Assembly (NCBI GenBank): GCA_002452695.1
Contig: DKFA01000058.1
Location: 1 to 14,841 of the forward strand
Source: Dehalococcoidia bacterium UBA6808
GTDB lineage: Bacteria > Chloroflexota > Dehalococcoidia > GIF9 > UBA5629
DNA length: 14,841 bases
Direction of reading: 5' to 3'
The translations under genes were made by a program, and so were the position numbers. The notes under the pieces were generated by a model. It searched no databases. It saw only the letters and a list, made by a program, of their open reading frames with translations, and was not told where the DNA came from. Positions 1 through 7,855 of this stretch are shown piece after piece; position 1 is the stretch's first letter; each line of letters begins with the position of its first letter.

Positions 1-156
1 GAGAGATAGATAACCCTCTACTTCGCCTGCCACAGGCAAATCCAACTCAATTGCACATGAGAGCCGGTGGGTGTTCAAGGATATATTTATAGATAGTTCG
101 CGCGTAGCTTCAGTAAGGCGCTCATCATACGAGGATGAAGAGGTAACCGCCGCCAT
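1..156 (-). CDS. Uncertain partial ORF downstream of hemL
   Basis: This minus-strand frame is open from upstream of position 156 to the window edge. Read from the ATG at 156 it gives 52 residues (begins MAAVTSSSSYDERLTEATRE) and continues out of the window. I do not recognise the product. It lies 83 bp after hemL in the same direction, so it could be a further operon gene, but no Shine-Dalgarno sequence precedes the ATG. The plus strand of the same stretch also has an open frame (14-199) that ends in a helical-looking tail (DEEVTAAIAKVIGLWKALSAS without its last residue), but a stop at 11-13 and the lack of an ATG argue against it as an intact gene. Which strand codes, if either, cannot be settled from this fragment. 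Confidence 0.3.
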   Translation of the reverse strand, partial: MAAVTSSSSYDERLTEATRELSINISLNTHRLSCAIELDLPVAGEVEGYLSL

Positions 157-239
157 TGCGAAAGTGATCGGCCTGTGGAAGGCGCTATCAGCATCGTAAA
201 ACAGGTCCTGGCCAGGGTCAGATCGAGTATATAACCGGT

Positions 240-1526
240 CTACAGCGAAGCCAGCGCTTTATCTATCACTGAAGCCGTGAGAGAGATATCTTCCCTGCTG
301 TGTGCCAGGGAGATGAATGCGGCTTCGAACTGCGAGGGCGGCCAGTAGATGCCGCCGTCGAGTAAAAGGTTGAAGAACCGGGCAAAACGGCCGGTATCGG
401 ATTTCCTGGCCGAATCGTAATCTGTAACGGGGCTGTCGGTAAAGAAGACCGTCAGCAACGAAGCTATGCGGGCTGTCTGCAGGCAGATGCCGTGCTTACT
501 GGCGGATGATTTGATTTCGCTTTCAAGTATAGCCGAACTTTCCTCAAGTCGGTCATAAATACCAGGTTCACTTAATAAGCGCAGCGTGATTATGCCTGCT
601 GTCATGGCCAGCGGATTGCCGGAAAGGGTGCCGGCCTGGTATACGGGGCCCTGCGGCGCCATCATCCGCATGATCTCCCTGCGTCCTCCGTATGCCCCGA
701 CAGGCAAACCTCCGCCGATAATCTTGCCCAGGCAGGTGATGTCCGGTTGGATCTTGAAAATGGATTGCGCCCCGCCGTAGGCCAGCCTGAAGCCGGTAAT
801 TACCTCATCGAAGATAAGCAATGCGCCGCAATCGGCGGTAGTTTTGCGAAGTCCTTGGAGGAAGCCGGGTGCAGGGTGTACCACGCCCATATTGGCCGCC
901 ACCGGTTCGATGATCACAGCGGCGATGCCGTCCGGGTATTGCCTGAAAGCCTGCTCCAAAGCATTCAGGTCGTTATATGGCAGAGTCAGTGTATTCTCGG
1001 TATAACCTCGGGGTATACCGGGTGAATCGGGGATGCCGAGCGTGGCGATGCCGGAGCCGGCCTTGGCCAGAAGTCCATCAGAATGCCCATGATAGCAGCC
1101 GGCGAACTTGATAATCTTGTCACGCGCGGTGAAGGCGCGGGCCAGGCGGATGGCTGACATGGCGGCCTCGGTACCGGAACTGACGAAGCGCACCATTTCC
1201 ATGGAAGGCATTGCGCTGCTGATCATCTCTGCCAGAGTCACTTCCAGTTCGGTGGAAGCACCGTAGCTTGTGCCTTTTGCAGCGGAATTGATGATGGCCT
1301 CTGTTATCTGTGGATGGGCGTGCCCGTGGATGAGCGGCCCCCATGAGCAGACGTAGTCGATGTACTGGTTACCATCAACATCGAATATCCTGGAGCCGCG
1401 GGCGTGGGTGATAAATGGGGGTGTGCCGCCGACAGATTTATATGCTCGCACAGGGCTGTCCACACCGCCCGGGATGAGCTTTTGGGCACGCTCGAAAAGC
1501 TGTTGTGATCTGTCCGTCGTCCTCAT
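240..1526 (-). CDS. hemL: Glutamate-1-semialdehyde 2,1-aminomutase
   Basis: HemL is a cytoplasmic PLP enzyme that isomerises glutamate-1-semialdehyde to 5-aminolevulinate, the second step of the C5 route started by HemA in the same operon. The protein is 428 residues, normal for the family, and begins MRTTDRSQQLFERAQKLIPG. It shows the phosphate-binding SSGTEAAMSAIRLAR stretch (about residues 116-130), the FDEVITGFR aspartate motif (about 239-247) and the PLP lysine in CLGKIIGGGLP (about K268). The frame is open further upstream into hemB, but similarity to the family starts at the ATG at 1526. No good Shine-Dalgarno sits directly before that ATG. A strong GAGGTGG lies about 25 nt upstream, placed instead for a mini-ORF between hemB and hemL. 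This is the last recognised gene of the operon. Confidence 0.96.
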   Translation of the reverse strand: MRTTDRSQQLFERAQKLIPGGVDSPVRAYKSVGGTPPFITHARGSRIFDVDGNQYIDYVCSWGPLIHGHAHPQITEAIINSAAKGTSYGASTELEVTLAEMISSAMPSMEMVRFVSSGTEAAMSAIRLARAFTARDKIIKFAGCYHGHSDGLLAKAGSGIATLGIPDSPGIPRGYTENTLTLPYNDLNALEQAFRQYPDGIAAVIIEPVAANMGVVHPAPGFLQGLRKTTADCGALLIFDEVITGFRLAYGGAQSIFKIQPDITCLGKIIGGGLPVGAYGGRREIMRMMAPQGPVYQAGTLSGNPLAMTAGIITLRLLSEPGIYDRLEESSAILESEIKSSASKHGICLQTARIASLLTVFFTDSPVTDYDSARKSDTGRFARFFNLLLDGGIYWPPSQFEAAFISLAHSREDISLTASVIDKALASL

Positions 1527-1546
1527 ACTGTCATCTTCAATTTCAT
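1523..1546 (-). other. 7-codon mini-ORF bridging hemB and hemL
   Basis: The frame reads MKLKMTV-stop. Its ATG overlaps the hemB stop as ATGA (1543-1546), and its own TGA overlaps the hemL ATG as ATGA (1523-1526). A GAGGTGG sequence lies 5 nt before its ATG. It could carry ribosomes from hemB to hemL by two successive stop-restart events. Alternatively it is the displaced N-terminus of hemL after a one-base indel, since the other operon junctions are overlaps. Confidence 0.4.
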
Positions 1547-2517
1547 TTAATCCACCTCGCCGCTTCTTTGGCGAAGTAAGTAATGATGATATCCGCTCCC
1601 GCACGCTTGATAGAGGTGAGCGCTTCCAGGGTGACGCGTTTTTCGTCAAGCCAACCATTCTGGCAGGCAGCCTTGATCATGGAATACTCCCCGCTGACAT
1701 TGTAGGCAGCCAGCGGCAGACTGAACCTGTCGCGTGCCATGCGTATTACATCGAGATAGGGTAGGGCGGGCTTGACCATGATTATGTCGGCGCCTTCATC
1801 AATGTCAAGCTCGATCTCACGCATTGCCTCGCGGGCGTTGGGCGGGTCCATCTGGTAAGAACGCCGGTCGCCGAACTTGGGCGCGGAGTCCGCAGCCTCA
1901 CGAAAAGGCCCATAAAATCCAGAGGCATATTTGGCTGAGTAGGCCATGATCGGGATGTGACTGAAGCCCTTACCGTCGAGCGCTTCGCGGATCGCCCTGA
2001 CCCTGCCGTCCATCATATCCGAGGGGGCAACCATGTCGGCGCCGGCCTCAACATGTGAAAGCGCCATTTTGGCCAGCAGCGGAAGCGTCTGGTCGTTGAG
2101 TATGCAGTCCCCGCTGATTACTCCGCAATGGCCGTGGCTGGTATACTCGCACAGGCAGACATCTGTTACGACCAGCATCTCCGGCGCCACTTTCTTGATA
2201 GCGCGTATGGCCTGCTGTACCACACCTCTGGCTGCGTAGGCCTGGGAACCACTGGGGTCTTTGTGTTGGGGTATGCCGAAAAGCAGCACGGCCGTGATAC
2301 CCAGGGAGGCTATCTCTTTGACCTCCGGCGCCAGCATATCGGGTGAAAACCTGTTTATGCCGGGCATTGAGGATATTTTTTCTTTGATCTTTCTACCCTC
2401 TACGATAAACAGCGGATAGATGAAATCGCCCACATTTATATGGGTCTCCCTGACCATCTCGCGTATGGCCTGGCTGCCGCGCAGACGGCGCATGCGTATT
2501 TGTGGGAACCCTGTCAT
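1543..2517 (-). CDS. hemB: Porphobilinogen synthase (5-aminolevulinate dehydratase)
   Basis: HemB condenses two molecules of 5-aminolevulinate to porphobilinogen in the cytoplasm. The protein is 324 residues, the usual length. It carries the cysteine-type zinc site DVCLCEYTSHGHCG (C121, C123, C131), which marks a zinc-dependent form rather than the aspartate-rich magnesium type. The two active-site lysines are in AYSAKYASG (K196) and IMVKPALPYLD (K249, the Schiff-base lysine in family members). The start overlaps the stop of cobA-hemD by 4 bp (ATGA, 2514-2517), so translation is probably coupled. The zinc-binding cysteines and catalytic lysines are all present, so the enzyme should be active. 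Confidence 0.97.
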   Translation of the reverse strand: MTGFPQIRMRRLRGSQAIREMVRETHINVGDFIYPLFIVEGRKIKEKISSMPGINRFSPDMLAPEVKEIASLGITAVLLFGIPQHKDPSGSQAYAARGVVQQAIRAIKKVAPEMLVVTDVCLCEYTSHGHCGVISGDCILNDQTLPLLAKMALSHVEAGADMVAPSDMMDGRVRAIREALDGKGFSHIPIMAYSAKYASGFYGPFREAADSAPKFGDRRSYQMDPPNAREAMREIELDIDEGADIIMVKPALPYLDVIRMARDRFSLPLAAYNVSGEYSMIKAACQNGWLDEKRVTLEALTSIKRAGADIIITYFAKEAARWIK

Positions 2518-4037
2518 GGCCTTGCCTCCCCGTTAAAATATTCCTCTATGGCTGCTACCAGCCCGGGTATGGTTTGTGCATTTGCCATTATATTTACTGT
2601 CAAGCCAGCCTTTACGGCGGTCTCACCGGTTTTGGGGCCAATGCAGGCCGTGATGATTCCGGATGGAAGCCTGCGCCTGCCCAGCGCCTTGACCAGGTTG
2701 GTGACGGTGGACGAGCTGGTGAAGGTGACGACATCGATCATGCCTTCTCCGATGAGTTCAACGGCTTTTTCCACGGCCTCGCGGTCGGCAACAGTATGGT
2801 AGGCTGCTACTTCGTGCACAATCCCGCCAAGGCTTTTTATCCCGTCGCTCACCTCGCTGTCGGCAATGTCGGCACGCGGTAACAGGAAGTGTTTGCCGCT
2901 GATCCTGCGTGATTTCAGCCCCTTGACCAAACCTTCGCCGGTGAAAACAGCCGGACAGTAATCGGCTTTCAGTCCGCGGGCTTCCAGGGCAGCGGCAGTA
3001 GCTGGACCGATGGCGCCGATCTTTAACCCGTGCAGCGCACGGCTGTCCAGCTTAAATGCAGTGAGGCGCTGGAAAAAGGCGTCGACGCCGTTGACGCTGG
3101 TGAAGATAATCCAGTCATAGCTTTTCAGCCTTCGGATGGCCTTATCCAGCTCTTTGTTGTCCTTGAGCGGATGAATGTCGATGGCAGGCAACTCAACCGG
3201 GTATGCGCCCTTTTCTGACAGCAGCCTGCTCAGGGCGCTGGCCTGCCTCCTCGCACGTGTGACCAGTACACGTTTGCCAAACAACGGGCGGTTATCGAAC
3301 CAGCGCAGCTTTTCCCGCAGGCTGGTAACTTTCCCTACCACGATCACTGAAGGTGGCCATAGCTTATGCTTTTTCACTTTTTCCACAATATCTGAAAGCG
3401 TGCCTGAGACGGTCGCTTGTTCAGGGCGCGTTCCATTTCTGATCACGGCCACAGGCGTCCCGGGTGGCCTGCCGTTTGCTATCAGTTTGGATACAATGTC
3501 GGGCAGGTTGTTCATGCCCATCAGAAAGACCAGCGTATCGACACCGGTTCCGATCTTCTCCCAGTTGATGCTGTTGACGGACTTGGTCGGGTCTTCATGA
3601 CCGGTGATGACTGCGAATGAGGATGCCAGCGACCGGTGCGTGAGGGGTATGCCGGCGTAGGCCGGTACGGCTATGGCGGAGGTCACGCCCGGCACGACCT
3701 CGAAGGGCACGCCGGCCTTGGCCAGTTCCTCGGCTTCTTCCCCTCCGCGTCCGAACACAAAAGGGTCGCCGCCCTTTAGCCTGACCACGGTCTTTCCCTC
3801 ATTGGCCTTTCTAACCAGCAGGCGGTTGATGTCGATCTGTTCCATGGCATGCGAGGAAGCCGACTTGCCTACATAGATACTTTCGACCCCCGCAGGCGCA
3901 TTGCGCAGTAGCAACTCGTCCAGCAGGTGATCGTAAATGATCACGTCTGCACGCGCCAGACAGTCCAGACCCTTTCTTGTGATAAGTCCCGGATCGCCCG
4001 GACCGGCCCCTACCAGATAAACCTTACCTGTTTTCAT
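2514..4037 (-). CDS. cobA-hemD: Fused uroporphyrinogen-III C-methyltransferase / uroporphyrinogen-III synthase
   Basis: This 507-residue protein joins two consecutive enzymes. Residues 1 to about 245 are a SUMT/CobA S-adenosylmethionine methyltransferase, with VGAGPGDPGLIT (9-20), VRLKGGDPFVFGRGGEE (85-101) and the VVPGVTSAIAVPAYAGIPLTHR region (115-135). It converts uroporphyrinogen III to precorrin-2. Residues from about 251 to 507 are a HemD uroporphyrinogen-III synthase, starting GKRVLVTRARRQASALSRLL and with the TSVNGVDAFF and TFTSSSTV motifs. It cyclises and inverts ring D of hydroxymethylbilane. CobA-HemD fusions are well known in anaerobes and Firmicutes. The fusion commits tetrapyrrole flow to precorrin-2 and siroheme, consistent with the Ahb pathway upstream. 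ATGA overlaps join it to hemC (4034-4037) and hemB (2514-2517). Confidence 0.96.
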   Translation of the reverse strand: MKTGKVYLVGAGPGDPGLITRKGLDCLARADVIIYDHLLDELLLRNAPAGVESIYVGKSASSHAMEQIDINRLLVRKANEGKTVVRLKGGDPFVFGRGGEEAEELAKAGVPFEVVPGVTSAIAVPAYAGIPLTHRSLASSFAVITGHEDPTKSVNSINWEKIGTGVDTLVFLMGMNNLPDIVSKLIANGRPPGTPVAVIRNGTRPEQATVSGTLSDIVEKVKKHKLWPPSVIVVGKVTSLREKLRWFDNRPLFGKRVLVTRARRQASALSRLLSEKGAYPVELPAIDIHPLKDNKELDKAIRRLKSYDWIIFTSVNGVDAFFQRLTAFKLDSRALHGLKIGAIGPATAAALEARGLKADYCPAVFTGEGLVKGLKSRRISGKHFLLPRADIADSEVSDGIKSLGGIVHEVAAYHTVADREAVEKAVELIGEGMIDVVTFTSSSTVTNLVKALGRRRLPSGIITACIGPKTGETAVKAGLTVNIMANAQTIPGLVAAIEEYFNGEARP

Positions 4038-4948
4038 TTGCCTTCAGCCTCCACAATTAAATCCGCTGCGCCGGACCTGATCAACTGAGCAGCCAGTTGT
4101 TTACCAGTGTCTTCAGCATCGTCTGCCCTGCCTTCAACTCTCAGACGCAGTACTTTGCGGCTGGTTATCCCGGCTACCATGCCTTCCAGCCTGAGCGAGT
4201 TACCACCCACCCTGCCCAGGGCAGCGATGGGGGCGCGGCAGCCTCCTCCCAGCGCATGCAGAAAGGCGCGTTCGGCCGTAACGGCCTGCCAGGCTGGCCT
4301 GTCATTCAAATCGGATACCATACTCAGTACTTCACTGTCACAAGATCGGGCCTCGATGGCTATAGCGCCCTGTCCGACTGCGGGCAGGAAATGCTCGACC
4401 GGCAGGAATTCCCTGATCCTGTCCTGCCAGCCCAGGCGTATGAGGGCTGCGGCTGCCATGATCAGCCCGTCGGCTTCGCCGCTGACGACCTTGCGCAGAC
4501 GTGTATCTATGTTACCCCGTATGCTGCAAGTCTTCAGATCAGGCCTCAGCGCGGCCAGTTGCACCGCCCGGCGCAGGCTGCCAGTGGCGATGGTTGATCC
4601 CTGGGGCAGGTCCATTAGCCTGGAAGCGGATACCAGTGTATCGCGGGGATCAATCCGCTCGCTTACTGCGGCCAGGCAGAGGCCCTCCGGCAGGGTAGTG
4701 GGGACGTCCTTCAGACTGTGGATGGCGATATCGATGCGCCTGTCCAGCAGGGCTTCTTCAAGTTCCTTGACGAATGCGGCTACTCCCAGGCGTTCAAGCT
4801 GTGTATAACGGTCATTATCGCCCGAGGTGACTATTTTACATAAATGTATCGTGCATTTATTTTTGGCGGCGTTGAGCCTGTCTATTACCGAATTAGCCTG
4901 GAGCAGGGCCAACCGGCTGGCGCGTGAGCCTACTATCAGCTTTTTCAT
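4034..4948 (-). CDS. hemC: Hydroxymethylbilane synthase (porphobilinogen deaminase)
   Basis: HemC polymerises four porphobilinogens into hydroxymethylbilane on a covalent dipyrromethane primer. The protein is 304 residues, normal length. It begins MKKLIVGSRASRLALLQANS and shows the catalytic aspartate in HSLKDVP (D81), the ATGSLRR stretch (121-127) and the cofactor-binding cysteine in LGGGCRAP (C237). The frame stays open upstream to 5206 inside hemA, but those 86 residues are a low-complexity antisense-like extension. The ATG at 4948 overlaps the hemA stop by exactly ATGA and starts at the conserved N-terminus, so I chose it. The gene's own stop overlaps the cobA-hemD start in the same way. 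Confidence 0.96.
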   Translation of the reverse strand: MKKLIVGSRASRLALLQANSVIDRLNAAKNKCTIHLCKIVTSGDNDRYTQLERLGVAAFVKELEEALLDRRIDIAIHSLKDVPTTLPEGLCLAAVSERIDPRDTLVSASRLMDLPQGSTIATGSLRRAVQLAALRPDLKTCSIRGNIDTRLRKVVSGEADGLIMAAAALIRLGWQDRIREFLPVEHFLPAVGQGAIAIEARSCDSEVLSMVSDLNDRPAWQAVTAERAFLHALGGGCRAPIAALGRVGGNSLRLEGMVAGITSRKVLRLRVEGRADDAEDTGKQLAAQLIRSGAADLIVEAEGK

Positions 4949-6204
4949 GGGCGTGAATCTGCCTCGAGTTTGAATATCTCTTTGACCGCTTTGATCTGGT
5001 CGCTGCTCTCGTTGGTCTTGAGGTATTGCACCGGGTCTTTTAATATCTTGTTGACGATCGACCTCGTCATGGCATCCAGGCTCTCCACCTGCTCGTCGGT
5101 AAGTTGAGGAAGTTTTTTCAGTGTACGGTTGAACTGATTTAATCGGATCTGCTCCGCCCTGCTCATGAGGGCGCTGACGACAGGCCTTACCTGGAACTGC
5201 TGCCACCAGGTTGAAAATTCCTCAATCTCCCTTCGTATGATATTCTCAGCATGAAGTATTTCAAATTCCCTTTGTTGCCTGTTTTTATCCGAAATGCGAT
5301 TAAGGTCATCAATGTTATATAGGTGGATGCCGGCTATCTCCGCTACTTCCGGTTCAACATTACGGGGCAAGGCGATATCTATGATAACAAGGGGCGTCTT
5401 ATGCCGGTGTTGCATAACATTTTGCATGGCAGTCTTTCCCAGCAGCCAGTGGGGAGCACCAGCACATGTGATGATAATATCTGCCCTCTGCAACTCATCA
5501 TGGAGGTGCTCAAGGCTGACCGGCCTGCCCTGCAGTATGCCGGCAAGTTGTGAGGCGCGTTCCTGTGTACGGCTGGCAATAGTTATGTCCCGCATGCCCC
5601 TTTCTTCGGCAATGCGGGCCACCAGTTTTCCTGCCTGACCGGTGCCGATGATCAGCATCTTACAGTTAGACAGGTCGCCTAGAATATCTGCTGCGAAATC
5701 GACCGCTACTGAACTGACTGAGAGTGCATTGCGGCTTATACCTGTCTCAGACCTGACCTTTCTTCCTGTGCCGATGGCGCAGTTGAAAAGTTGTCTGAGC
5801 GGCAGATTGGCCATGCCGCAGTTCTCCGCCTTTTCCAGCGCAAACCTGGCCTGCCCAAGTATTTCATATTCACCCAGTACCATGGACTCCAGCCCGCTGA
5901 CTACACGGAACAGGTGCTCGACCACCTTTTTTTCCTTGAATTGATAAATATAGTTGTTAAGGTTATCTTCATGTATGCCGACCTTTTCGTGTAAAAAGGA
6001 CAGACCCGCCTTCTTAACATCGGCAGCATCGCTTTCCACAGTGTAAATTTCCGTTCGGTTGCAGGTGGAGAGGATAATTCCGTGTGGTACGTAATTTTGC
6101 AGATTGGCCAACGCTACGGGCAGCTTCTCCGGACTCACTGCGGCTTTTTCCCTGATTTTTACCGGAGCTGTCTGATGGTTGATGCCTGTGACCCTGAGTT
6201 TCAT
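4945..6204 (-). CDS. hemA: Glutamyl-tRNA reductase
   Basis: HemA reduces glutamyl-tRNA(Glu) to glutamate-1-semialdehyde with NADPH, the committed first step of tetrapyrrole synthesis. The protein is 419 residues. It has the N-terminal GINHQTAPV (7-15), the nucleophilic cysteine in STCNRTEIY (C48), the conserved HLFRVVSGLESMVLGEYEILGQ region (97-118), a Rossmann GTGQAG (187-192) and a C-terminal helical dimerisation part (from about 320). Overlaps of 4 bp link it to the SirC-like gene upstream (6201-6204) and hemC downstream (4945-4948). In many bacteria HemA is the control point for heme. No regulatory feature is visible within this gene. Confidence 0.97.
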   Translation of the reverse strand: MKLRVTGINHQTAPVKIREKAAVSPEKLPVALANLQNYVPHGIILSTCNRTEIYTVESDAADVKKAGLSFLHEKVGIHEDNLNNYIYQFKEKKVVEHLFRVVSGLESMVLGEYEILGQARFALEKAENCGMANLPLRQLFNCAIGTGRKVRSETGISRNALSVSSVAVDFAADILGDLSNCKMLIIGTGQAGKLVARIAEERGMRDITIASRTQERASQLAGILQGRPVSLEHLHDELQRADIIITCAGAPHWLLGKTAMQNVMQHRHKTPLVIIDIALPRNVEPEVAEIAGIHLYNIDDLNRISDKNRQQREFEILHAENIIRREIEEFSTWWQQFQVRPVVSALMSRAEQIRLNQFNRTLKKLPQLTDEQVESLDAMTRSIVNKILKDPVQYLKTNESSDQIKAVKEIFKLEADSRP

Positions 6205-6863
6205 GCCTGTTCCTTTTCGTCTTTCTGTTTTAGTCTGTCCAGCAACAGTTTTTTTGCTTCGGTTTTATGTCCCTCTCGTAGGAGGCCGGTCAGACTATCC
6301 AGGTCCAGCGCCTGCTGCCAGCGGCTGCTGCTGAACTTGAACTTCTCTTTTTTAAGCTGTGTCCTGATATCTTTAACGATGACGGCCAGATCTTCATATT
6401 CCGGGCCGATTTCCTTTTCCAGTTTGGTCCTTATCTTGCGCGCCAGTGCCGGGCCCATCCCGGATGTTGATACCGCCACTGTTACGCTGCCCCGGCGGCA
6501 ATATGATGGCAGGATAAAATCGCAGTGGGCGGGGTCGTCAACCACGTTCACGGGGACGGAATATCGTAGCCCTTCCGCCGCCACCAATGCATTGGTCTGT
6601 GGGCTGGCCGTGGCCGCAATTGCGATAAAGGATCCCTGCAGGTCGCCTGCCTGGAACCTGCGTCCTATAACAGTGAGCTTTTTCTGTTGCTGGAGTTGTT
6701 TCAGACCGGCACAAAGGCGAGGGCTGATCACCTCAACCAGCGCGCCGAAATCCAGGAGAGCGTTGACCTTGCGCAGGGCTACGCTACCTCCGCCGACCAC
6801 AATGCAATGTCTGCCATTTAGATTAAGGAAGGCAGGGTAGTATGCTACTGGTTTCTTTTTCAT
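6201..6863 (-). CDS. sirC: Precorrin-2 dehydrogenase (SirC / CysG N-terminal / Met8 family)
   Basis: This 220-residue protein oxidises precorrin-2 to sirohydrochlorin with NAD+. It has an N-terminal Rossmann fold (NLNGRHCIVVGGGSVALRKV, 14-33, then VEVISP) and the family NVVDDPAHCDFILPS motif (107-120), whose aspartate corresponds to the catalytic residue of CysG/Met8. VSTSGMGPALARKIR (131-145) and a helical C-terminal part follow. Some family members (yeast Met8, CysG) also insert iron, whereas others only dehydrogenate. The C-terminal half is present here, so either is possible. No separate SirB/CbiX/CbiK chelatase lies in the window. It sits between ahbAB and hemA with ATGA overlaps on both sides. 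Confidence 0.92.
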   Translation of the reverse strand: MKKKPVAYYPAFLNLNGRHCIVVGGGSVALRKVNALLDFGALVEVISPRLCAGLKQLQQQKKLTVIGRRFQAGDLQGSFIAIAATASPQTNALVAAEGLRYSVPVNVVDDPAHCDFILPSYCRRGSVTVAVSTSGMGPALARKIRTKLEKEIGPEYEDLAVIVKDIRTQLKKEKFKFSSSRWQQALDLDSLTGLLREGHKTEAKKLLLDRLKQKDEKEQA

Positions 6864-7855
6864 ACGAGATATTTGATCCTGGTTTTCTTGAACTCGCGCG
6901 TACTGAAAAGTACCAGGTAATTATCCAGCCCGGTTTTTTCTGACAGCTCTTGGATCAGCGTCCGGCAGGCTTCTCGGGAGCGGGCATGCAACATTGTATA
7001 CAGGTTATACGGCCAGGATGGATATGTTTTGCGCTCGTAGCAATGGCTGACCTGCCTCATGTCAGCCATTATATTGCCGCATCTCTCTACTGCGGTGGCG
7101 GGCGACAGCCAGCAGGTCATGGCGTTGGCCTGGTAACCGGCTTTGTGGTGATTGATAGAGGCGCTGTAGCGTCTCAGTACGCCGCGTTCCAACAGCGAAC
7201 TGCACACCGCCAGGAAATCAGATGTCTTCAGGCCGGCGCTTTTAGCCATCTCAGTAAACGGTCTGTGCACCAGCGGCAGATCCTGCTGCAATATGTTCAA
7301 GACCAGCTTTTCCTGCGGGGCCAACACAACCTTGCGTGGGAGCGATTTGTTAGTTCTACAGGGAAGAGGATATCCGCTTTCATCGTCTTCACTACCCATG
7401 CCGAAATAAGCCCCAATTTTAAATACACGGAGTGCGGGCAATGACATTGTCTCATCGCTGCCCACAGCGTCGGACAATCTGACGATCTCACGATCCATGG
7501 AAAATGACGCTGGAGCAGCAAAAGTGACCCACATATTGAAGTGGTGGTCTCTTTCGTATGCATGGCTGACCGAAGGGTGTGCAGAAATGACTTCCTCAGC
7601 TCTCTTAAGCTTATTGGACGGCACGTTCATTGCAACCAGTGTGGTCTGATAACCCAGCTTCCTTGCTTCTATTACGGGACCAATCAAACGCACGATGTCC
7701 TTTTGCTTTAATTCATATATATGCCTTATAACAGATGATTCTTTTATTCCGAGGCGCTCTGCTATTACGGCAAAAGGCATGGCTGTCAGAGGGAAATCAA
7801 TCTGCAGAAGGTTGATCATTTTCCTGGTTATATCGTCTGCGCGTAGATCAGCCAT
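6860..7855 (-). CDS. ahbAB: Siroheme decarboxylase, AhbA and AhbB fused in one chain
   Basis: Siroheme decarboxylase removes the carboxyl groups of the C12 and C18 acetate side chains of siroheme to give 12,18-didecarboxysiroheme. AhbA and AhbB are normally separate Lrp/AsnC-like proteins of about 150-170 residues that form a heterodimer. Here a single 331-residue chain holds both. Residues 5-155 form an HTH-like plus RAM-like module with HAYERDHHFNMWVTF (98-112). Residues about 178-331 form a second one with VLRRYSASINHHKAGYQANA (226-245), HCYERKTYPSWPYNLYTM (271-288) and a FSTREFKKTRIKY tail, typical of AhbB. A short basic linker (about 160-178) joins them. The frame is open upstream to 8161, but that lies inside ahbD. 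The ATG at 7855 overlaps the ahbD stop by 8 bp and begins the domain. NirDL fusions in denitrifiers are a known parallel. Confidence 0.93.
   Translation of the reverse strand: MADLRADDITRKMINLLQIDFPLTAMPFAVIAERLGIKESSVIRHIYELKQKDIVRLIGPVIEARKLGYQTTLVAMNVPSNKLKRAEEVISAHPSVSHAYERDHHFNMWVTFAAPASFSMDREIVRLSDAVGSDETMSLPALRVFKIGAYFGMGSEDDESGYPLPCRTNKSLPRKVVLAPQEKLVLNILQQDLPLVHRPFTEMAKSAGLKTSDFLAVCSSLLERGVLRRYSASINHHKAGYQANAMTCWLSPATAVERCGNIMADMRQVSHCYERKTYPSWPYNLYTMLHARSREACRTLIQELSEKTGLDNYLVLFSTREFKKTRIKYLV

Noticed and set aside
205..222. CCTGGCCAGG palindrome after hemL as a terminator
   Set aside because: The arms leave no adequate loop for a stable hairpin and no T-run follows on either strand.
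1527..1658. N-terminal extension of 44 residues on the HemL frame
   Set aside because: It overlaps the 3' end of hemB and shows no family similarity.
4107..4808. Plus-strand frame of 233 codons opposite hemC
   Set aside because: It is an antisense shadow of a well-supported gene: serine- and arginine-rich and without a recognisable domain.
4949..5206. N-terminal extension of about 86 residues on the HemC frame
   Set aside because: It overlaps hemA in another frame and is rich in charged, low-complexity residues. The family N-terminus (KKLIVGSRASRLALLQ) starts at 4948.
6082..6840. Plus-strand frame of 252 codons opposite sirC and the start of hemA
   Set aside because: It is serine-, arginine- and cysteine-rich antisense translation without motifs, and the minus strand encodes clear enzymes.
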